Assembly (NCBI GenBank): GCA_964563975.1
Contig: CAZLZJ010000003.1
Coordinates: 1-64,000, forward strand
Direction of reading: 5' to 3'
DNA length: 64,000 nt
Source of the DNA: JAAYJR01 sp964563975
GTDB taxonomy: Bacteria; Bacteroidota; Bacteroidia; Bacteroidales; Prolixibacteraceae
The notes beneath the pieces are model-generated. The model saw only the letters and a list, made by a program, of their open reading frames with translations, searched no databases and had not been told where the DNA came from. The translations under genes and the position numbers were made by a program. This document shows positions 9,329-18,735 of the stretch, piece after piece (position 1 is the first letter of the stretch; every line of letters starts with the position of its first letter).

Positions 9329-9356
9329 GAGGATCAATTTTTGATCCTCTTTTTTT
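9329..9356 (+). terminator. Rho-independent terminator after the acyl carrier protein
   Basis: GAGGATCAA, a TTT loop and TTGATCCTC form a perfect 9-bp stem followed by a run of seven T. It ends two bases before the stop codon of the convergent TetR gene. Confidence 0.88.
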
Positions 9357-9357
9357 A

Positions 9358-9963
9358 TCATCTTTTCATTATTCCATAGCACATAATTTTCAGGATTATA
9401 TCAACGCTCCTGCTTAAATTCACTGCTCCGTAATTGCCGGCAGACAAGGGCATTTCCAATCCTTTGATTGCTGTGGTTATTCCTATGGCAGCAAGATTGA
9501 AATCATAAATTTCAAATTCATTTTTACGAACTCCTTCGATTAGAATTCTTTTTATCATTCTTATTTCATCCTGCTCATAACGTTGCTTGATCTCTTCAAT
9601 AAAGCCAACTGCAGTAATGTCATTTTCAATGGCATGATAAAAATTTGCCAGACTTCTGTAAGTAGTCAGTTTTGTAAGAATATAATCACGTAACTTATCA
9701 ACCGGGTCGGTATTGCGGTTAATCACTATTTCAAGTTCCTTTGCTAAAATACCCACCTCTTTTAAGATAACTGCCTGAAAAAGATCTTCTTTACTTTCAA
9801 AATAATAGTAAAGAGAACTTTTGCCTTTTCTTACTGCATTGGCAATATCATCTAATGTTGTTTTTTTATACCCGTACTTACTAAAAATTTCCCTTGCTGT
9901 TTTAAGGATAAGCTCTCTGTTAATATCCTTTTTGTTACCGTTATGCTCAGAATTATTTTGCAT
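9358..9963 (-). CDS. TetR/AcrR family transcriptional regulator
   Basis: A 201-residue repressor-type protein. The N-terminal helix-turn-helix is clear: ILKTAREIFSKYGYKKTTLDDIA, with the recognition segment KGKSSLYYYFESKEDLF at roughly residues 47-63. The C-terminal two thirds is a helical ligand/dimer domain without a recognisable ligand class. It is convergent with the acyl carrier protein gene and upstream-adjacent to rnr, so its target is not obvious from position. A TATATTTG box on the minus strand (10002-9995) could be its promoter, and a GTCTTTT/AAAAGAC inverted repeat lies just upstream, as expected for autoregulation. Confidence 0.92.
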   Translation of the reverse strand: MQNNSEHNGNKKDINRELILKTAREIFSKYGYKKTTLDDIANAVRKGKSSLYYYFESKEDLFQAVILKEVGILAKELEIVINRNTDPVDKLRDYILTKLTTYRSLANFYHAIENDITAVGFIEEIKQRYEQDEIRMIKRILIEGVRKNEFEIYDFNLAAIGITTAIKGLEMPLSAGNYGAVNLSRSVDIILKIMCYGIMKR

Positions 9964-10018
9964 AAAAATTATCTTTTAAAGAATTTTATCACAACAAATA
10001 TAATTAATTATTTTAAGT

Positions 10019-10052
10019 GTCTTTTCTATTTGAACATTTTACTTAAAAAGAC
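10019..10052. promoter_or_regulatory. Inverted repeat upstream of the TetR gene
   Basis: GTCTTTT at 10019-10025 and AAAAGAC at 10046-10052 are separated by 20 bases. The repeat lies upstream of the candidate TetR promoter and could be an operator. Arms of 7 bp in AT-rich DNA are weak evidence. Confidence 0.2.
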
Positions 10053-10119
10053 GAATTGAAATTAATTCTTATATCAACCTTGTCAACAGCAAGATTGATT
10101 AAAACTATTATTCGACGGA

Positions 10120-12264
10120 TTATTTATTATTTATAGCCAGTCTGAAATCAAGCTGTTTAAGTTCCAAATTTGTGCGCCATATCTCTACCTCTATTTCATC
10201 ACCAAGTCTGTAAACTTTATTTTTATGCCTTCCAATCAATGCATATTGCTTTTCATCAAAAATGTAAAAATCATCATTCAGCTCCCTTATCGGGATCATT
10301 CCTTCAATTTTATTTTCCAGCTCAACATATATACCCCAGTCTGTCACTCCTGAAATAACACCGGGGTAAATCTCTCCAAGATGATTTTGCATAAATTCAA
10401 CCTGTTTATATTTTACTGAAGCTCTTTCTGCATTAGCCGCCCTCTCTTCCATAGAAGATGAGTGTCTGCACATATCTTCATATTTATTGGCAGAGACAGA
10501 TCTGTCACCATTTAAATACCTCTCCAAAAGACGATGTGCCACCACATCGGGATACCGGCGGATTGGCGAAGTAAAATGGGTGTAAAAATCAAATGCCAAA
10601 CCGTAATGCCCTATATTTTTTGTTGAATATTTTGCTTTTGCCATTGACCTCACTGCAAGAGACTCCACCACATTTTGCTCTTTTTTGCCTTTAACATTTT
10701 GCAGCAAACTATTAATGGAATCAGATATATCTTTGACACTGTTTAATTTAATACTATACCCAAAACGGTGAATAAACGAATTAAAAGATTCAAGCTTTTC
10801 AGGATCAGGTTTATCGTGAATGCGGTAAACAAATGTTTTTGGACGTTTATTGCCTTTGGGATTGCCAATTAAAAAAGCTACCCGTTTATTTGCCAAAAGC
10901 ATCAGTTCTTCAATTAAAATATTTGAGTCTTTCGTTTCATCGAAATATAGTGATAACGGCTCCCCTTTTTCTCCCAAATTAAACTTTATTTCAACCCTGT
11001 CAAAAGCAATTGATCCTTTACGAAAGCGCTCCTCTCTGAGAGTTTTGGCAATCCTGTTTAATTCACCGAGCTCTGATGCAAATTTTCCTTCCCTTTTTTC
11101 AATAATTCCCTGAGCCTCTTCATAGGTAAACCGAAAATCTGAATTAATAACAGTTTTACCAAACCATTCACTGACAACAGCAGCAGATTCATCAAATTCA
11201 AAAACTGCTGAAAAGCAAAGCCTGTCTTGATCAGGAAGAAGAGAACAGATATCATTTGAAAGTCTTTCAGGGAACATTGGCACCACCCTGTCGACTAAAT
11301 AGACCGAAGTACTGCGTTTCAATGCTTCTGTATCAAGTACAGAACCGGGATGCACATAGTGAGTAACATCCGCTATATGTATACCGACTTCACGGTAACC
11401 ATTTTCAAGTACCCTGAAAGAAATTGCATCATCAAAATCTTTTGCATCTTCCGGATCAATAGTAAAAGTTGCCACATCTCTGAAATCACAACGCCCGGCA
11501 TATTCACTCTCATCTATATGTGATTTGATTTTCATTGCAGCCCTGTTAACATTTACAGAAAATCGGACCGGCAGATCAAACTCAGCAAGTATTGCATGCA
11601 TTTCGGCATCATTATTACCTGCATAACCCAATATTTCAATAATATGACCAACAGGGTTCCGGCCTCTTAAAGGCCATTCAATAATTTCTGCAATTGCCTT
11701 CTGTCCATTTTTAGCTCCGTTAAGATTATCTTTTGGAATAAAAATATCAAATCCAACCTTAGGTGATGTCAATAAAAAAGCAAAATTCCGGGACAGCTCA
11801 ACAGTGCCTGCAAATTTGGTTTTTGCACGCTCAATGATCTCTGTTACCTCTCCTTCAGGATCACGTCCCTTTCTATGCGCAAATAATGAAATCCTGACCT
11901 TATCTCCCTCCATGGCATGGTTAAGATTTCGTGAAGATACAATTACCGGCTTCCCCGTTTCGCTGCTTATCACATAAGCAAACCCCTTAGGTTGCATCTC
12001 AACAATACCGCAAAGGGAGGATCTTTTTAACTTAATTCTAAAGCTTCCCCTTGAAATTTGTTCAAGATAATCATCCTCTGCAAGCTCCTGTAACGATATA
12101 TTTATCAGCTTCCGTGATTCAGTATCCCTGACTCCCAGCCATGAAGATATCTGCTTATAATTAAAATGTTTTGCCCTATCTTCATATAAAACCGATAAAA
12201 TTGCTTTTTTAAGCTGTTTCTTATTCAGTGTGGCAGACTTGCTTATTTTTTTTCTTTTCCCCAT
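10120..12264 (-). CDS. rnr: Ribonuclease R
   Basis: Processive 3'-5' exoribonuclease of the RNB family, which degrades structured RNA in mRNA turnover and rRNA quality control. The 714 residues contain an N-terminal winged-helix region, cold-shock OB folds, the RNB catalytic core with the metal-binding block TIDPEDAKDFDDAISF, and a C-terminal S1 domain (PGVISGVTDWGIYVELENKIEG). The region HYGLAFDFYTHFTSPIRRYPD is the conserved RNB RNA-binding signature. Start MGKRKKISK is followed by a lysine-rich tail typical of RNase R. It is a single-gene unit, divergent from the Ig-like lipoprotein gene. Confidence 0.96.
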   Translation of the reverse strand: MGKRKKISKSATLNKKQLKKAILSVLYEDRAKHFNYKQISSWLGVRDTESRKLINISLQELAEDDYLEQISRGSFRIKLKRSSLCGIVEMQPKGFAYVISSETGKPVIVSSRNLNHAMEGDKVRISLFAHRKGRDPEGEVTEIIERAKTKFAGTVELSRNFAFLLTSPKVGFDIFIPKDNLNGAKNGQKAIAEIIEWPLRGRNPVGHIIEILGYAGNNDAEMHAILAEFDLPVRFSVNVNRAAMKIKSHIDESEYAGRCDFRDVATFTIDPEDAKDFDDAISFRVLENGYREVGIHIADVTHYVHPGSVLDTEALKRSTSVYLVDRVVPMFPERLSNDICSLLPDQDRLCFSAVFEFDESAAVVSEWFGKTVINSDFRFTYEEAQGIIEKREGKFASELGELNRIAKTLREERFRKGSIAFDRVEIKFNLGEKGEPLSLYFDETKDSNILIEELMLLANKRVAFLIGNPKGNKRPKTFVYRIHDKPDPEKLESFNSFIHRFGYSIKLNSVKDISDSINSLLQNVKGKKEQNVVESLAVRSMAKAKYSTKNIGHYGLAFDFYTHFTSPIRRYPDVVAHRLLERYLNGDRSVSANKYEDMCRHSSSMEERAANAERASVKYKQVEFMQNHLGEIYPGVISGVTDWGIYVELENKIEGMIPIRELNDDFYIFDEKQYALIGRHKNKVYRLGDEIEVEIWRTNLELKQLDFRLAINNK

Positions 12265-12396
12265 TATCCTAAATTAACTTTTATGCAAAGTAGTGCAATT
12301 ATTTAATACAAAGTAAAATCATTATAATCATTTATATTTACACAATTCAAATTGTTTTATTAATAATTAAGAAGAATCATTTTTACAAGTAATTTG

Positions 12397-12404
12397 TATG
12401 TTTG
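12397..12404 (+). promoter_or_regulatory. Candidate -7 box for the Ig-like lipoprotein gene
   Basis: TATGTTTG matches the Bacteroidota -7 consensus exactly and lies 57 bp upstream of the preferred ATG at 12461. The -33 element is not clear. Confidence 0.4.
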
Positions 12405-12460
12405 CAAGTAAATATCCGGAAAAGAATTAACATTCAATATTTTTGATCTTGCAGGATAAA

Positions 12461-14404
12461 ATGAAACTGATTGATAAGATACCATATATTTTAATAATAG
12501 TATATGCCTGGATTATAATCATATCTTCATGTGCCAACCAGGGAATGCCTTCCGGTGGTCCGCGTGATACAATACCTCCGGTTATTGTATCTACAGACCC
12601 AAAATTTAAAGCATTGAATTTTAAAGGAAATGAAATCAGGATAACATTCAATGAATTCATTATTCCCGATGCAGTTGCAGAAAATCTTGTAGTATCGCCT
12701 CCACTCCAAAAACGGCCTGTAATTTTGACTAAGTCAAAAACCCTGATTGTTAAATTCAATGAAGCCCTGAAAGAAAAAACTACTTATTCACTCGATTTTA
12801 AAAACTCTGTTGTAGATAACAATGAAAAAAATCCATATAATAACCTTAGATTTTCTTTCAGTACAGGTGATAAATATGATTCTCTGAGATTAACGGGTAT
12901 GGTCATGGATGCTTTCACAATGGAATCTTTAAAAAACAGTTTAGTTTTATTGCACAAAAACCTTCATGATTCTGCAATTTACACTTTACGCCCGGACTAT
13001 ATTGCCAGGACCGACGAGAATGGTATCTTCCTGATAGACAATATTGCCGAAGGCAAGTATAATATTTTTTCAATAGATGATGCCAATAATGACCTGAAAT
13101 ATGACGAGTCGATGGAACAAATTGCATTTTTAGATTCGGTGGTTATCCCTTCAGCTGAATTCTTTACAGAACCCGATACTCTTGTCAGTGGAATCGATTC
13201 AATGCTGATATCCGGTCATACGCGCTTTATGCCCGGACCACTTTATCTCAGACTGTTCACAGAAGAAATTTTTATTCAATATCTCAATACTTACAAAAGA
13301 GATAGCAGGTTTAAATGCACATTCAGCTTTAATGAGCCGGTTTCTGACACTTTTAACATAAACCTTCTGAATATTAAAGCAGCCGACTGGTATATAATTG
13401 AACCCAACCAAAAATATGATTCTCTCACAGTTTGGATTTCTGATGAAAATGTAGCCGGACATGATACCTTGGTTATGGAGTTGTCATACTTGCAAACTGA
13501 CTCTCTAGGTCAGCCATTTGTACAAAAAGATACTCTTTCATTAAACTTTTCAGAAAAAAAAGATGAATCGAGGCAAAGAAGAAGATCGAAAGAGGATGAG
13601 AAAGAAGAAGAAAAAACAATAGAACAATTTACCTGGACAACAAATATTAAAACCACGGGATTTGATCTTGACAGTAAAATTATTTTAACCTCCCCCCGGC
13701 CGATCAAATATTTTGACAATTCAAATATCCTTCTTTATCTGACGGAAGATACTCTTAAAAATCCGCTTAATTTCATTTTCAATGTTGACTCATTGACACA
13801 CCGCTCCTATATTATTGATTATAACTGGCAACCTGAAACAGGATATACATTACAAATAGACTCTGCAGTATGTGAAAATATTTATGGTATTGCCAATGAA
13901 AAACTAAATATTGGTTTTAAAACCAAAAGAGAAGATTATTATGGAACCATAAACCTGCAATTGAACAATGTAAAAGAACCTTTGCTGATTCAGCTAACCG
14001 CAAATAATGAAAAAGAGGATATAATAAAAGAAAAAGCCGTCAGCCAAAGCTGTGATGTTACCTTCAACTACCTGAATCCGGAGAAATATAAAATAAAAAT
14101 TATCCATGATACGAACGGTAATGGCAAATGGGACACCGGAAGTTATCAGGATAAATACCAGCCAGAGAAGGTGACATACATAAATGAAGTAATAAAAGTC
14201 AGGTCAAATTGGGATAATAATATTAAATGGGACTTAACAGAAGATGTTCAATTCATTAAAAATATTGTTGATAAAGAGCTGGAAAAGCAAAAACGCAAAG
14301 AGGAGGAAGAGAGAGCAAAAAAAGCACGAGAGGAGGAAAATCGTCCCGTTCAGCAAGAAAACAATTTGTTTGGGCCGGGAGGTTTTGGCCCGGGTGCAAT
14401 GTAG
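12461..14404 (+). CDS. Ig-like domain lipoprotein
   Basis: A cell-envelope lipoprotein of about 647 residues. The ATG at 12461 is preferred over an in-frame TTG 18 bases upstream because it yields a compact signal peptide (MKLIDKIPYILIIVYAW) ending in a lipobox (IISSC). The block GGPRDTIPPVIVSTDP, directly after the Cys, is typical of Bacteroidota proteins with a bacterial Ig-like (SbsA/Big_5) domain. A middle carboxypeptidase-regulatory-like segment and a C-terminal NGNGKWDTG segment follow. Residues around 375-390 and the last 50 residues are highly charged (Lys/Glu/Arg rich), and the protein ends in a Gly/Pro tail. Function is unknown; surface or periplasmic location is inferred. Confidence 0.8.
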   Translation: MKLIDKIPYILIIVYAWIIIISSCANQGMPSGGPRDTIPPVIVSTDPKFKALNFKGNEIRITFNEFIIPDAVAENLVVSPPLQKRPVILTKSKTLIVKFNEALKEKTTYSLDFKNSVVDNNEKNPYNNLRFSFSTGDKYDSLRLTGMVMDAFTMESLKNSLVLLHKNLHDSAIYTLRPDYIARTDENGIFLIDNIAEGKYNIFSIDDANNDLKYDESMEQIAFLDSVVIPSAEFFTEPDTLVSGIDSMLISGHTRFMPGPLYLRLFTEEIFIQYLNTYKRDSRFKCTFSFNEPVSDTFNINLLNIKAADWYIIEPNQKYDSLTVWISDENVAGHDTLVMELSYLQTDSLGQPFVQKDTLSLNFSEKKDESRQRRRSKEDEKEEEKTIEQFTWTTNIKTTGFDLDSKIILTSPRPIKYFDNSNILLYLTEDTLKNPLNFIFNVDSLTHRSYIIDYNWQPETGYTLQIDSAVCENIYGIANEKLNIGFKTKREDYYGTINLQLNNVKEPLLIQLTANNEKEDIIKEKAVSQSCDVTFNYLNPEKYKIKIIHDTNGNGKWDTGSYQDKYQPEKVTYINEVIKVRSNWDNNIKWDLTEDVQFIKNIVDKELEKQKRKEEEERAKKAREEENRPVQQENNLFGPGGFGPGAM

Positions 14405-14461
14405 CTGATTAAAAACTATTTGAAATTCTCCAGTCAAAAATAATATAGTTACTCTCCTGAT

Positions 14462-14491
14462 TTGATTTACGTAAAAATTGTGGTATTTTTA
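14462..14491 (+). promoter_or_regulatory. Candidate promoter of the receiver-domain gene
   Basis: TTG at 14462-14464, 19 nt, then TATTTTTA at 14484-14491. Spacing and -7 box agree with the Bacteroidota pattern; the start codon is 27 bp further on. Confidence 0.45.
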
Positions 14492-14517
14492 ATCATAATT
14501 TTTAAATCGTTAAGGCC

Positions 14518-15015
14518 ATGCAAAATTCTAAAAACCTGCTTATTTTCATAGTACAGGACAGTGTTGTTTATAAAAATTTAATTGTTGGTTATTTAAAGTC
14601 AAAAAAATTCCAAAACCTGAAAACATTCAAAAACGGTGAAGAGTGCTTAAAAAATATCCATCTTAAACCCGATATTATTGTTCTTGATTACTCTTTTGAA
14701 GGTATAACAGGACTTGAGTTAATGAAAAAAGTAAAAGCTGACAATCCCGGAATCGACTTCATCTTTTTAAGTGGTCAAAATGATGTGGAAGTTGCTGTTA
14801 ACATTATGAGAATGGGAGCTGCAGATTATATAGTGAAAAATGATAAAGCTCCGGTAAACCTTGTCAATGCAATTGAATATTTAACATCCTCAAACAAAAA
14901 GGAGAAAATTAAAAAAGGTTTCCAAATTGGAGTTATCGGCTTTTTTATAATGATGTTTCTACTGATAATGATAATCATTTTACTTACTGTTTTCCTTGAG
15001 GATTTTAATCTCTGA
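14518..15015 (+). CDS. Membrane-anchored response-regulator receiver domain
   Basis: A 165-residue protein consisting of one CheY-like receiver domain (residues 5-122) and a single C-terminal transmembrane helix (about 137-160) preceded by a basic KKEKIKKG segment. Receiver residues are present: D14 of the acidic pocket, phospho-acceptor D57 (IIVLDYS), S85 and K107. There is no DNA-binding, enzymatic or kinase domain. By charge, the receiver would face the cytosol. It lies between a lipoprotein gene and a transporter gene without an adjacent histidine kinase. Presumably it acts by protein-protein contact at the membrane; this is inference. Confidence 0.85.
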   Translation: MQNSKNLLIFIVQDSVVYKNLIVGYLKSKKFQNLKTFKNGEECLKNIHLKPDIIVLDYSFEGITGLELMKKVKADNPGIDFIFLSGQNDVEVAVNIMRMGAADYIVKNDKAPVNLVNAIEYLTSSNKKEKIKKGFQIGVIGFFIMMFLLIMIIILLTVFLEDFNL

Positions 15016-15113
15016 CACTGCATTCTGAATCAATAAACCTCACTTTTTACAACCGGATGGTATAACTTTATCCCTTAATGATCATCACCGCAGACGGATA
15101 AAATTTAAAAATT

Positions 15114-16559
15114 ATGAAACTTTTTACTGTAATTAAAAAATATAATACAACATTTTGGGCAGCCAATACCATTGAACTGTTTGAACGCTGGGCATGGTAT
15201 GGCTTTTATATGGCATTTGCCCTTTACTTAGTAAATTCAAAAGAGACGGGAGCACTTGGATTAACACAAGCTCAAAAAGGCATAATCATGGGCACCGGCT
15301 CGATGCTGTTATATTTCCTGCCGGTAATTACGGGAGCCATTGCCGACAAGGTTGGATACAAAAAAATTCTTTTCCTATCCTACACAATATATATTTCCGG
15401 CTATTATATGATAAAAAGCTTTGATTCATTTGGCCTTATGTTTTTTGCTTTTATCTGGACATGCGTAGGTGGAGCCTTTTTTAAACCGATTATTTCTGCA
15501 ATGATTGCCCGTACAACCACCAAAGAGACCTCTTCAATAGGATTTGGAATTTTTTATATGATGATAAATATTGGTGGGTTCATTGGTCCTTTCATTGCAG
15601 GGGTGCTAATGCAAAAAAGCTGGGATTACGTATTTTATATGTCAATGGCTGCAATTAGCATTAATTATATAATTACAGCGATATTCTTCAAAGAACCTGT
15701 ATTAACAGAAAAAGATGCTTCTGTCGGAAAAAGTGTAATACAGGCATTTATCAATATAGGCACTACTCTTAAAAATTGGAAATATGTTTTATTCCTGATA
15801 ATAATGATCCTATTCTGGACTGCCTTCAATCAGCTCTATTACTCATTCCCTGTTTTTATTGAACAGTGGATAGATACATCCCCTCTTTATAATGGAATTA
15901 ATAACTTCTGGCCATGGCTGGCTGCCGGAATCGGAACTTCTGACGGAACTATTACTGCAGTTACCTTAAGTAGTATGGATGCATTTTTCATTATCATTTT
16001 CCAATTGATAGTTTCTGCTTTTGTGATGCGCTTCAGGCCGCTGGCTGCAATGATGGGAGGCATATTGGTACTGGCCGGCGGACTGTCATTGATGTTTTCA
16101 AATCAAAATTCCTGGCTTATCCTTCTTGGAATTTTAATTTTTGCACTTGGAGAAATGGCAAGTTCACCAAAATTTACAGAATATATAGGACAAATCGCTC
16201 CGGAAGATAAAAAGGCACTCTATATGGGTACCTCCTTTCTTCCAATTGCTGCCGGACACCAGTTGGCAGGATGGCTGTCGGGAGGAGTATATGAAAAAGT
16301 AGCCGATAAAATATATTTATTACAAAAAGAGACAGCTGTCAGGGGCATATCTCTTCCACAAATATCAGAGGAGGTTACCAAAAACGCTTTCTTTGAAATG
16401 GCCGCCGGTAAAATGGATATGAGTACAACTGAACTGACAGATTATTTATGGTCACAATATAATCCTTCCGATATATGGTTTACATACTCCGGTTTAGCAG
16501 TGACAGCAATGATCTTTTTATGGCTTTATGACAAATTTGTCCTAAAGAGCAGAAAATAA
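15114..16559 (+). CDS. POT/MFS family transporter
   Basis: A 481-residue inner-membrane transporter with about 12-14 hydrophobic helices. The N-terminal block ELFERWAWYGFYMAFALYL resembles the first helix of proton-dependent oligopeptide transporters (ExxER plus aromatic residues), and ADKVGYKKIL is the MFS motif A between helices 2 and 3. A tyrosine-rich region and an EMASSPKFTEYIG segment in the second half also fit the POT family. Substrate is probably di- or tripeptides or a related compound, but this is not readable here. The stop lies 13 bp from the end of the convergent methylmalonyl-CoA mutase gene. Confidence 0.75.
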   Translation: MKLFTVIKKYNTTFWAANTIELFERWAWYGFYMAFALYLVNSKETGALGLTQAQKGIIMGTGSMLLYFLPVITGAIADKVGYKKILFLSYTIYISGYYMIKSFDSFGLMFFAFIWTCVGGAFFKPIISAMIARTTTKETSSIGFGIFYMMINIGGFIGPFIAGVLMQKSWDYVFYMSMAAISINYIITAIFFKEPVLTEKDASVGKSVIQAFINIGTTLKNWKYVLFLIIMILFWTAFNQLYYSFPVFIEQWIDTSPLYNGINNFWPWLAAGIGTSDGTITAVTLSSMDAFFIIIFQLIVSAFVMRFRPLAAMMGGILVLAGGLSLMFSNQNSWLILLGILIFALGEMASSPKFTEYIGQIAPEDKKALYMGTSFLPIAAGHQLAGWLSGGVYEKVADKIYLLQKETAVRGISLPQISEEVTKNAFFEMAAGKMDMSTTELTDYLWSQYNPSDIWFTYSGLAVTAMIFLWLYDKFVLKSRK

Positions 16560-16572
16560 TGCAAATATCTGA

Positions 16573-18723
16573 TCACTGATCATAAGCTTTAATAAGTAAT
16601 TCAAGAATTTTTACAGCAGCTGCGGTTATTCTTGTTCCCGGACCAAAAATTGCTACAGCCCCTGCATCATAGAGGAACTGATAATCCTGAACAGGGATCA
16701 CTCCACCTACAACAACCATAATATCGTCGCGTCCCAATTTTTTAAGTTCTTCAATAACTGCAGGCACCAAAGTTTTATGCCCTGCAGCCAATGATGATAC
16801 TCCAAGTACATGTACATCATTTTCGGCAGCCTGTTTAGCAGCCTCCTCAGGAGTTTGAAAAAGAGGACCGAGATCAACGTCAAAACCTATATCCGCATAT
16901 CCTGTTGCCACCACTTTTGCACCCCTGTCGTGGCCGTCTTGCCCCATCTTAACAATCATAATTCGTGGCTGCCGCCCCTCCATCTCTGCAAACCGGCCGG
17001 CCAGCTCTCCCGCTTTTTGAAATTCTGTTCCATCTTTTGTTTCCAACTTATATACTCCTTCAATTGTTTTAATTACAGCTTTATATCTTCCGGCAACCTT
17101 TTCACATGCTTCTGAAATTTCACCCAATGTAGCTCTTTTCTTTGCTGCCTCAACTGCCGCTTCAAGTAAATTCCCTTCTCCCGTGTCTGCTATCTTTGTA
17201 ATAACCTGTAAGGCTGCCTCAACCTCATCACTGTCTCTTTCGGCACGCAGTTTTTGCAATCTTTCAATTTGAGATATACGTACCTTTGTATTATCAATAT
17301 CAAATATATCAACCGGATCTTCTCTCTCAGAACAAAATTTATTAAGCCCTACAATAACCTGTTCTCCACTGTCAATTTTACCTTGTGTGGTGGCAGCTGC
17401 CATTTCAATACGCATTTTTGGAACACCGGTCTCAATCGCTTTCGACATACCTCCTAATTTTTCAACCTCCTCAATCAATGCCCAGCTTTTTTTGGCAAGT
17501 TCATCTGTAAGCGACTCAACATAATATGACCCGCCCCAGGGATCAAGCGACCGGCATATGTCAGTCTCCATCTGAAGATATAATTGTGTATTTCTTGCAA
17601 TCCGGGCAGAAAAGTCGGTAGGAAGAGAAATAGCCTCATCAAATGCATTGGTATGTAAACTTTGTGTATGTCCCAGGACTGCTGCCATAGCCTCAATTGC
17701 AGTTCTTCCCACATTATTGAAAGGATCCTGTTCAGTAAGCGACCACCCAGATGTTTGTGAATGAGTTCGCAAAGCCATAGATTTGGGGTTCAGCGGGTTA
17801 AAATCTTTTACAATCTTTGCCCAAAGCATCCGGGCAGCACGCATCTTGGCAATTTCCATAAAATGATTCATACCAATAGCCCAAAAAAATGAGAGTCGCG
17901 GTGCAAATTCATCTATATTCAAACCTGCCTTTATGCCGGTACGTAAATAATCCAATCCGTCAGCCAAAGTGTATGCCATCTCAATATCAGCAGTTGCCCC
18001 TGCCTCTTGCATATGATAACCGGAAATAGATATTGAATTAAATCTGGGCATATACCGGGAGGTATACTTAAATATATCTGCAATTATTCTCATTGAAAAA
18101 TCAGGAGGATATATATAAGTATTACGAACCATAAACTCTTTAAGTATGTCATTCTGAATGGTACCCGAAAGATGCAAGGGTGAAACACCCTGTTCGAGGC
18201 CTGCAACTATAAAAAAAGCCATTACAGGCAGTACCGCTCCATTCATGGTCATTGACACAGAAGTATTTTCAAGAGGTATTTCATCAAATAAAACTTTCAT
18301 ATCAAGAACAGAATCTATAGCTACCCCGGCTTTGCCAACATCACCGATAACCTTAGGGTGATCGGAATCATAACCCCTGTGGGTGGCCAGGTCAAATGCA
18401 ACCGACAACCCTTTCTGCCCTGCAGCCAGGTTACGCCTGTAAAATGCATTTGACTCTTCTGCCGTGGAAAAACCTGCATACTGCCTGATTGTCCATGGCC
18501 TCATTGTATACATCGTTGAATACGGGCCCCTGAGATAGGGAGGGATCCCGGCAGCAAACTCCAGATGTTCAAGATTTTCAAGATCCCGGGCAGTATAAAC
18601 AGATTTAACTCCTATCTGTTCCGGTGTATACCATAGCTTCCCTCCTTCTGAGCCTGTTCCCGAATCATTATTTTTATTTCGTATAACTGTTTTGAAATCT
18701 ATATTTTTAAAATTTGGCTTCAT
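16573..18723 (-). CDS. mutB: Methylmalonyl-CoA mutase, large (catalytic) subunit
   Basis: Adenosylcobalamin-dependent enzyme that interconverts succinyl-CoA and (R)-methylmalonyl-CoA, used in propionate formation or assimilation. The 716 residues match the family. An N-terminal TIM barrel contains the substrate block TMRPWTIRQYAGFSTAEESN, and the C-terminal cobalamin domain carries the DGHDRG motif, with the His that ligates cobalt, followed by VVVGGVIP. It is the second gene of a two-gene unit, 12 bp after the small subunit, so stoichiometric synthesis is expected. No epimerase or MeaB-type chaperone gene is adjacent in the window. Confidence 0.97.
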   Translation of the reverse strand: MKPNFKNIDFKTVIRNKNNDSGTGSEGGKLWYTPEQIGVKSVYTARDLENLEHLEFAAGIPPYLRGPYSTMYTMRPWTIRQYAGFSTAEESNAFYRRNLAAGQKGLSVAFDLATHRGYDSDHPKVIGDVGKAGVAIDSVLDMKVLFDEIPLENTSVSMTMNGAVLPVMAFFIVAGLEQGVSPLHLSGTIQNDILKEFMVRNTYIYPPDFSMRIIADIFKYTSRYMPRFNSISISGYHMQEAGATADIEMAYTLADGLDYLRTGIKAGLNIDEFAPRLSFFWAIGMNHFMEIAKMRAARMLWAKIVKDFNPLNPKSMALRTHSQTSGWSLTEQDPFNNVGRTAIEAMAAVLGHTQSLHTNAFDEAISLPTDFSARIARNTQLYLQMETDICRSLDPWGGSYYVESLTDELAKKSWALIEEVEKLGGMSKAIETGVPKMRIEMAAATTQGKIDSGEQVIVGLNKFCSEREDPVDIFDIDNTKVRISQIERLQKLRAERDSDEVEAALQVITKIADTGEGNLLEAAVEAAKKRATLGEISEACEKVAGRYKAVIKTIEGVYKLETKDGTEFQKAGELAGRFAEMEGRQPRIMIVKMGQDGHDRGAKVVATGYADIGFDVDLGPLFQTPEEAAKQAAENDVHVLGVSSLAAGHKTLVPAVIEELKKLGRDDIMVVVGGVIPVQDYQFLYDAGAVAIFGPGTRITAAAVKILELLIKAYDQ

Positions 18724-18735
18724 AATATTTTTTCT

